Notes under the pieces: model-generated | Database searches by the model: none | Told to the model about the DNA's origin: nothing | Seen by the model: the letters and a program-made list of their open reading frames with translations, nothing else | DNA from: Mytilus galloprovincialis | Lineage: Eukaryota > Mollusca > Bivalvia > Mytilida > Mytilidae | DNA: 64,000 nucleotides | NCBI RefSeq assembly: GCF_965363235.1 | Contig: NC_134843.1 | Span: 94,459,795-94,523,794 of the forward strand | Reading direction: 5' to 3' | Part shown: in pieces, positions 61,285 through 64,000 of the stretch | Position numbering within the stretch: position 1 is the stretch's first letter | Layout: every line of letters starts with the position of its first letter | Position numbers and translations under genes: made by a program

Positions 61285-62612
61285 GTAACATGACAAAATC
61301 AGCTTTAAAAAAAATGTCGCAATATAAACTTTATTTGCTACAGTTCAACATTACTTTTTCGTAAATCGAGCTCCAAAATATTTTGCAGTTATATCTTAAA
61401 AATACGAAAGCTTACAGATCGACCAATATATTTCAATTTCAATGCAATTCGATTTTTCACGGACATACATTGTATATGATTCACATAATCTTTGTAGTGT
61501 CGATTGACACGGACCTTCGTTAATAACAAATAAGTGTTATGTTACTTATGTTCTCAAAACTTAACTGTTCGAAATCAAATGAAAAAACACAACAATTCAC
61601 TGAAAAGAAAACTATTTGTCTGTTGTTTTAGAAGAATTCTAATGGTTATATTTTTCTTATTTAGATAACGTGTCTTCCCAAACTTGTCGTGACTGCAGAC
61701 ATTGTGATTTCACAACAAGACAATATGTTTGTTCAAGCTGTGGTGTGACTTACTATAATGAATGTTTGATGCATTGCTAGTAAGTATGACCTTCTAAAAA
61801 AGGATCTAAATGCAAGCAGATCATTATTTTATTGATATATTTTTTCCCTTAAACCGCTATTGACGGTTTAAACAAAACATTTAATCATATATAACTAAAA
61901 TCCAACTTATGAATATTAAACAATGAATTGGACATGAGAATTATTCAATGACACTTCCTTTTAAATTTCTCAGTAATAATGTTTAACAATTGTCATTCAC
62001 CAAAAGCACATTGATATTCTTCTTCAATGATGCTAGATACCGAAATAGTAATTACAGGATAAACGTTTAGTCAAACACAGAGGAAGAATAGGAGCTCTCT
62101 ATTAGAAATATATTACATAATTCAATTACTGCAATCGAATTGAAGCGCAATTGAACAAATCATTATTCTTTATTTAATACATAAAGCCAAAATGTTCGGA
62201 ATCAAAACTTAATACATACATTGTACTTGAAGGGCTGATATGACTGTATTTCAATCAAAGTAGAGCAGGTAAACTCATCATAGAAATTATCGTTTCGTAT
62301 TCAAAAGATTCAGCAACAACGCTCGAATAATAAAGTTTCAGAAGGTCTACGTACAAACTGACGTGCAGTTAAATTAATGCATGTTCTATTCCAATTGCAA
62401 TATTACGAGTAATTAAGTGTTGATTTAATTTGTATCATAAAATTATTAAAACAAGAAATCTAGAATCTACGAAAATACTTTATTTGCTCAATCACAATAT
62501 GTATGCTAAAACAGTATGATAACAGGAGTCGAAGTAATATTTTTTTACATTTTATTTCAGTGGTCAAAATTATGGTTGCGGGGGTGTATGTCCATGTCGC
62601 GGTTCACCTTAA
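59869..62612 (+). CDS. Locus D: secreted Kazal-like cysteine-rich peptide (70 aa, complete)
   Basis: Coding exons are 59869-59914, 61665-61779 and 62561-62612. Exon 1 is a signal peptide (MKFALLMLVFLAIAT). Exon 2 begins D-N-V-S-S-Q and carries cysteines at residues 23, 26, 29, 38, 41, 49 and 53. V-C-S-S-C-G-V-T-Y-Y-N-E-C has the Kazal C-x10-C spacing with the G-x-T-Y-x-N core, but a Cys replaces the usual Asp. Exon 3 adds Y-G-Q-N-Y-G-C-G-G-V-C-P-C-R-G-S-P with cysteines at 60, 64 and 66, then TAA. Junctions (ACAG|GTATTA, TTTAG|AT, TA|GTAAGT, TTTCAG|T) keep frame, and the donor after the stop leads to a 3' UTR exon. Ten cysteines predict a compact extracellular disulphide-rich peptide. Kazal proteins usually inhibit serine proteases, but the missing long C-terminal loop makes that uncertain. 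Confidence 0.8.
61191..61284. repeat. (TA)33(TG)14 microsatellite in locus D intron 1
   Basis: Uninterrupted TA repeats to 61257, then TG repeats to 61284. Likely highly polymorphic. Confidence 0.97.
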
Positions 62613-62825
62613 CATGTATGATACACAGGTTAGTACAAATGTTACAGAGTTAAGTTTTCAGAATAGTTGTAAAGGATAAATATATGGAATAAATGACCTA
62701 TTTCAGATGTCGAACCGTCCAAACCGGAAATCAAAATTACATTTACAGATGTATACTTTAAACAAACTATTTTGTTTTGGCAATGTTAAATAACATCGGA
62801 ACTTGATAGACAAATTAAAATAAAA

Positions 62826-62945
62826 ATGTGAAGATGTGGTATGATTTCCAATGAGACAACTGTTCACTTTAGTTAAAATAAACCAGATGTAAGCAAATAA
62901 AGGCAACCCTCAACAATTAATAACACCCATACACAAAATCTGAGA
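62826..62945 (-). repeat. 'CCCCGCCAAATT' family end in locus D intron 3
   Basis: AAGATGTGGTATGATTTCCA, ATGAGACAACTGTTCAC and GGCAACCCTCAACAATTAAT. Same place and direction as 40720-40935 in locus C. Confidence 0.65.
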
Positions 62946-63272
62946 CTACTCATAGTTACTGATAGCTTTTTCAAAGCCACTTAACGCTTATATAGAAATC
63001 ATGTGTCTAAGAATAATACATCAATAATGACACGAACCGGAAATATTATGGATTTAGAGACGTCGTTTACGATCAGAGAAAATATGACCATGTACAATGC
63101 CAAAATTTTGGTATCACTGGATTGTAATACCGTGCATGTGTATTTGGAGAATTTTATTTGTAATATATTGTTAATAATTTAAAGTAAACGACTGTCAAAA
63201 TAAAATAGATTATTCACGAAAGGTACAATGTTTTCTTGATATTGATATTTATATTTCACATTTCTTTTACAG

Positions 63273-63330
63273 CACCAAGTGAGACTGAAAATATAAATAA
63301 ATGAATTAAAATGTTAAAAAAATACTTTAT
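63273..63330 (+). other. Locus D exon 4 (3' UTR)
   Basis: CACCAAGTGAGACTGAAAAT after the acceptor TTTTACAG, with AATAAATGAATTAAA nearby as polyadenylation-like signal. Matches C and B. Confidence 0.7.
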
Positions 63331-63399
63331 TACGTTATAATTTCGTCTTTGCTTAAGTTATGGGAAGATTACAGTTACAACTTAATTAAAACATCTGTA

Positions 63400-64000
63400 A
63401 TAATTGATGTATATGTGTATATGAAGGTTTGGGTGATAAATTTGGGACATGCATTACCATTGAATAACCGTGGGATATACAGCTTTACATCATCAAGTAA
63501 ATGACCCTCATCTAAATTTTATCTAACAATTCTACATATATGCAAATTTTGACTTCAAATTGTTTAACGTGCTCTCTGCGATATAAATTGATCTTATAAC
63601 ATATTGACATTCGGTATTACGGTTTACAACGCATTCAACAACTAGATCAACAAGGCTATATAGATATAAATATTTGATTGTTGGATGAAGTCCTGCTTCG
63701 TATATTTAATCCAGGGTAATAACAAAATTACTAATTCATGGTTGCATTTCTATTAGACGTCATACATTACAAATCATACTTTTTATACGCAGTAATGAGC
63801 TAGTAAAACTTATAGTTTAGTCTCTATATTTTTATCTCATATATTCATATAAAAAGATGTGTTATGATTGCCACTGATACGTATGTTTTCAGACCAAAGG
63901 ATTTATCGCACCGCTGATAAATTATCCCGTAGGGGGATAGTAAATTTCATAGGGGGTTCATGACGCGTAAATGGTGACGTCATCTATTAATGTTTTTGTG
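63400..64000. repeat. 3' flank of locus D, colinear with 42130-42560 and 26500-26800
   Basis: TATATGAAGGTTTGGGTGA, CAACGCATTCAACAACTAGA, TCAACAAGGCTATA and AAAAAGATGTGTTATGATTG parallel C and B. The window ends in GATAAATTATCCCGTAGGGG sequence not seen elsewhere here. Confidence 0.65.

Noticed and set aside
61182-61364. 60-aa frame of alternating Tyr-Ile and Val-Cys
   Set aside because: Pure translation of the (TA)n(TG)n microsatellite.

Overview
The window looks like nuclear DNA of a bivalve, most likely a mussel of the Mytilus type. It is strongly A+T rich, its genes are interrupted by introns, and it is packed with dispersed repeats that I recognise from memory as common in mussel genomes: Penelope-like 3' tails, a V-SINE-like SINE, TA and TTAA MITEs, and unclassified families with cores such as CTGACTTGGTACAGG. 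The organism call is inference; no search was run.

The main host content is a tandem array of a small secreted cysteine-rich peptide gene. Locus D (59869-62612 plus a 3' UTR exon near 63273) is complete: a 15-residue signal-like exon, an exon with a Kazal-like core (C-x10-C with G-V-T-Y-x-N), a short exon with the last cysteines, and a non-coding exon. Predicted length is 70 aa with 10 cysteines. Locus C (38313-40122, 3' exon near 42032) has the same four exons but ends earlier, at 59 aa. Locus B (24628-26460) keeps exons 2-4, but exon 2 has lost the Kazal core. Locus A (15588-15649) is a lone decayed exon 3. Colinear flanking similarity (5.35k/23.0k, 12.4k/56.0k, 27.8k/43.2k, 28.9k/48.25k, 36.6k/54.0k and the 3' flanks of B, C and D) shows that the array arose by repeated duplication of a unit of roughly 10-20 kb, later cut up by insertions.

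The rest is mostly transposons. Region 1-4.9 kb holds a mussel repeat, a pair of ~130 bp direct repeats, and a decayed Penelope-like element whose GIY-YIG-like nuclease region lies before the reverse transcriptase. From 5 to 16 kb there is a TTAA-flanked MITE, a degenerate 31-bp minisatellite, a 143-bp palindrome, a LINE 3' end and repeat tails. From 16.6 to 20.5 kb lies a minus-strand L1/Tx1-like LINE with endonuclease and reverse transcriptase, possibly with ORF1 remnants up to 21.7 kb. From 22 to 36 kb come locus B, a GTCGAG-type minisatellite, a SINE, a TA MITE and a ~3.9 kb interval bounded by long inverted repeats. From 36 to 51 kb come locus C, a better-preserved Penelope-like element with a 425-aa open RT region, and a third RT fragment. 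From 51 to 59 kb come a hairpin-ended element carrying four AGGTCA half-sites, a tandem duplication, and an inverted partner of the minisatellite. From 59 kb to the end is locus D.

No rRNA, functional tRNA, CRISPR array or prokaryotic operon was seen. Most long stretches between the listed features hold no recognisable gene.
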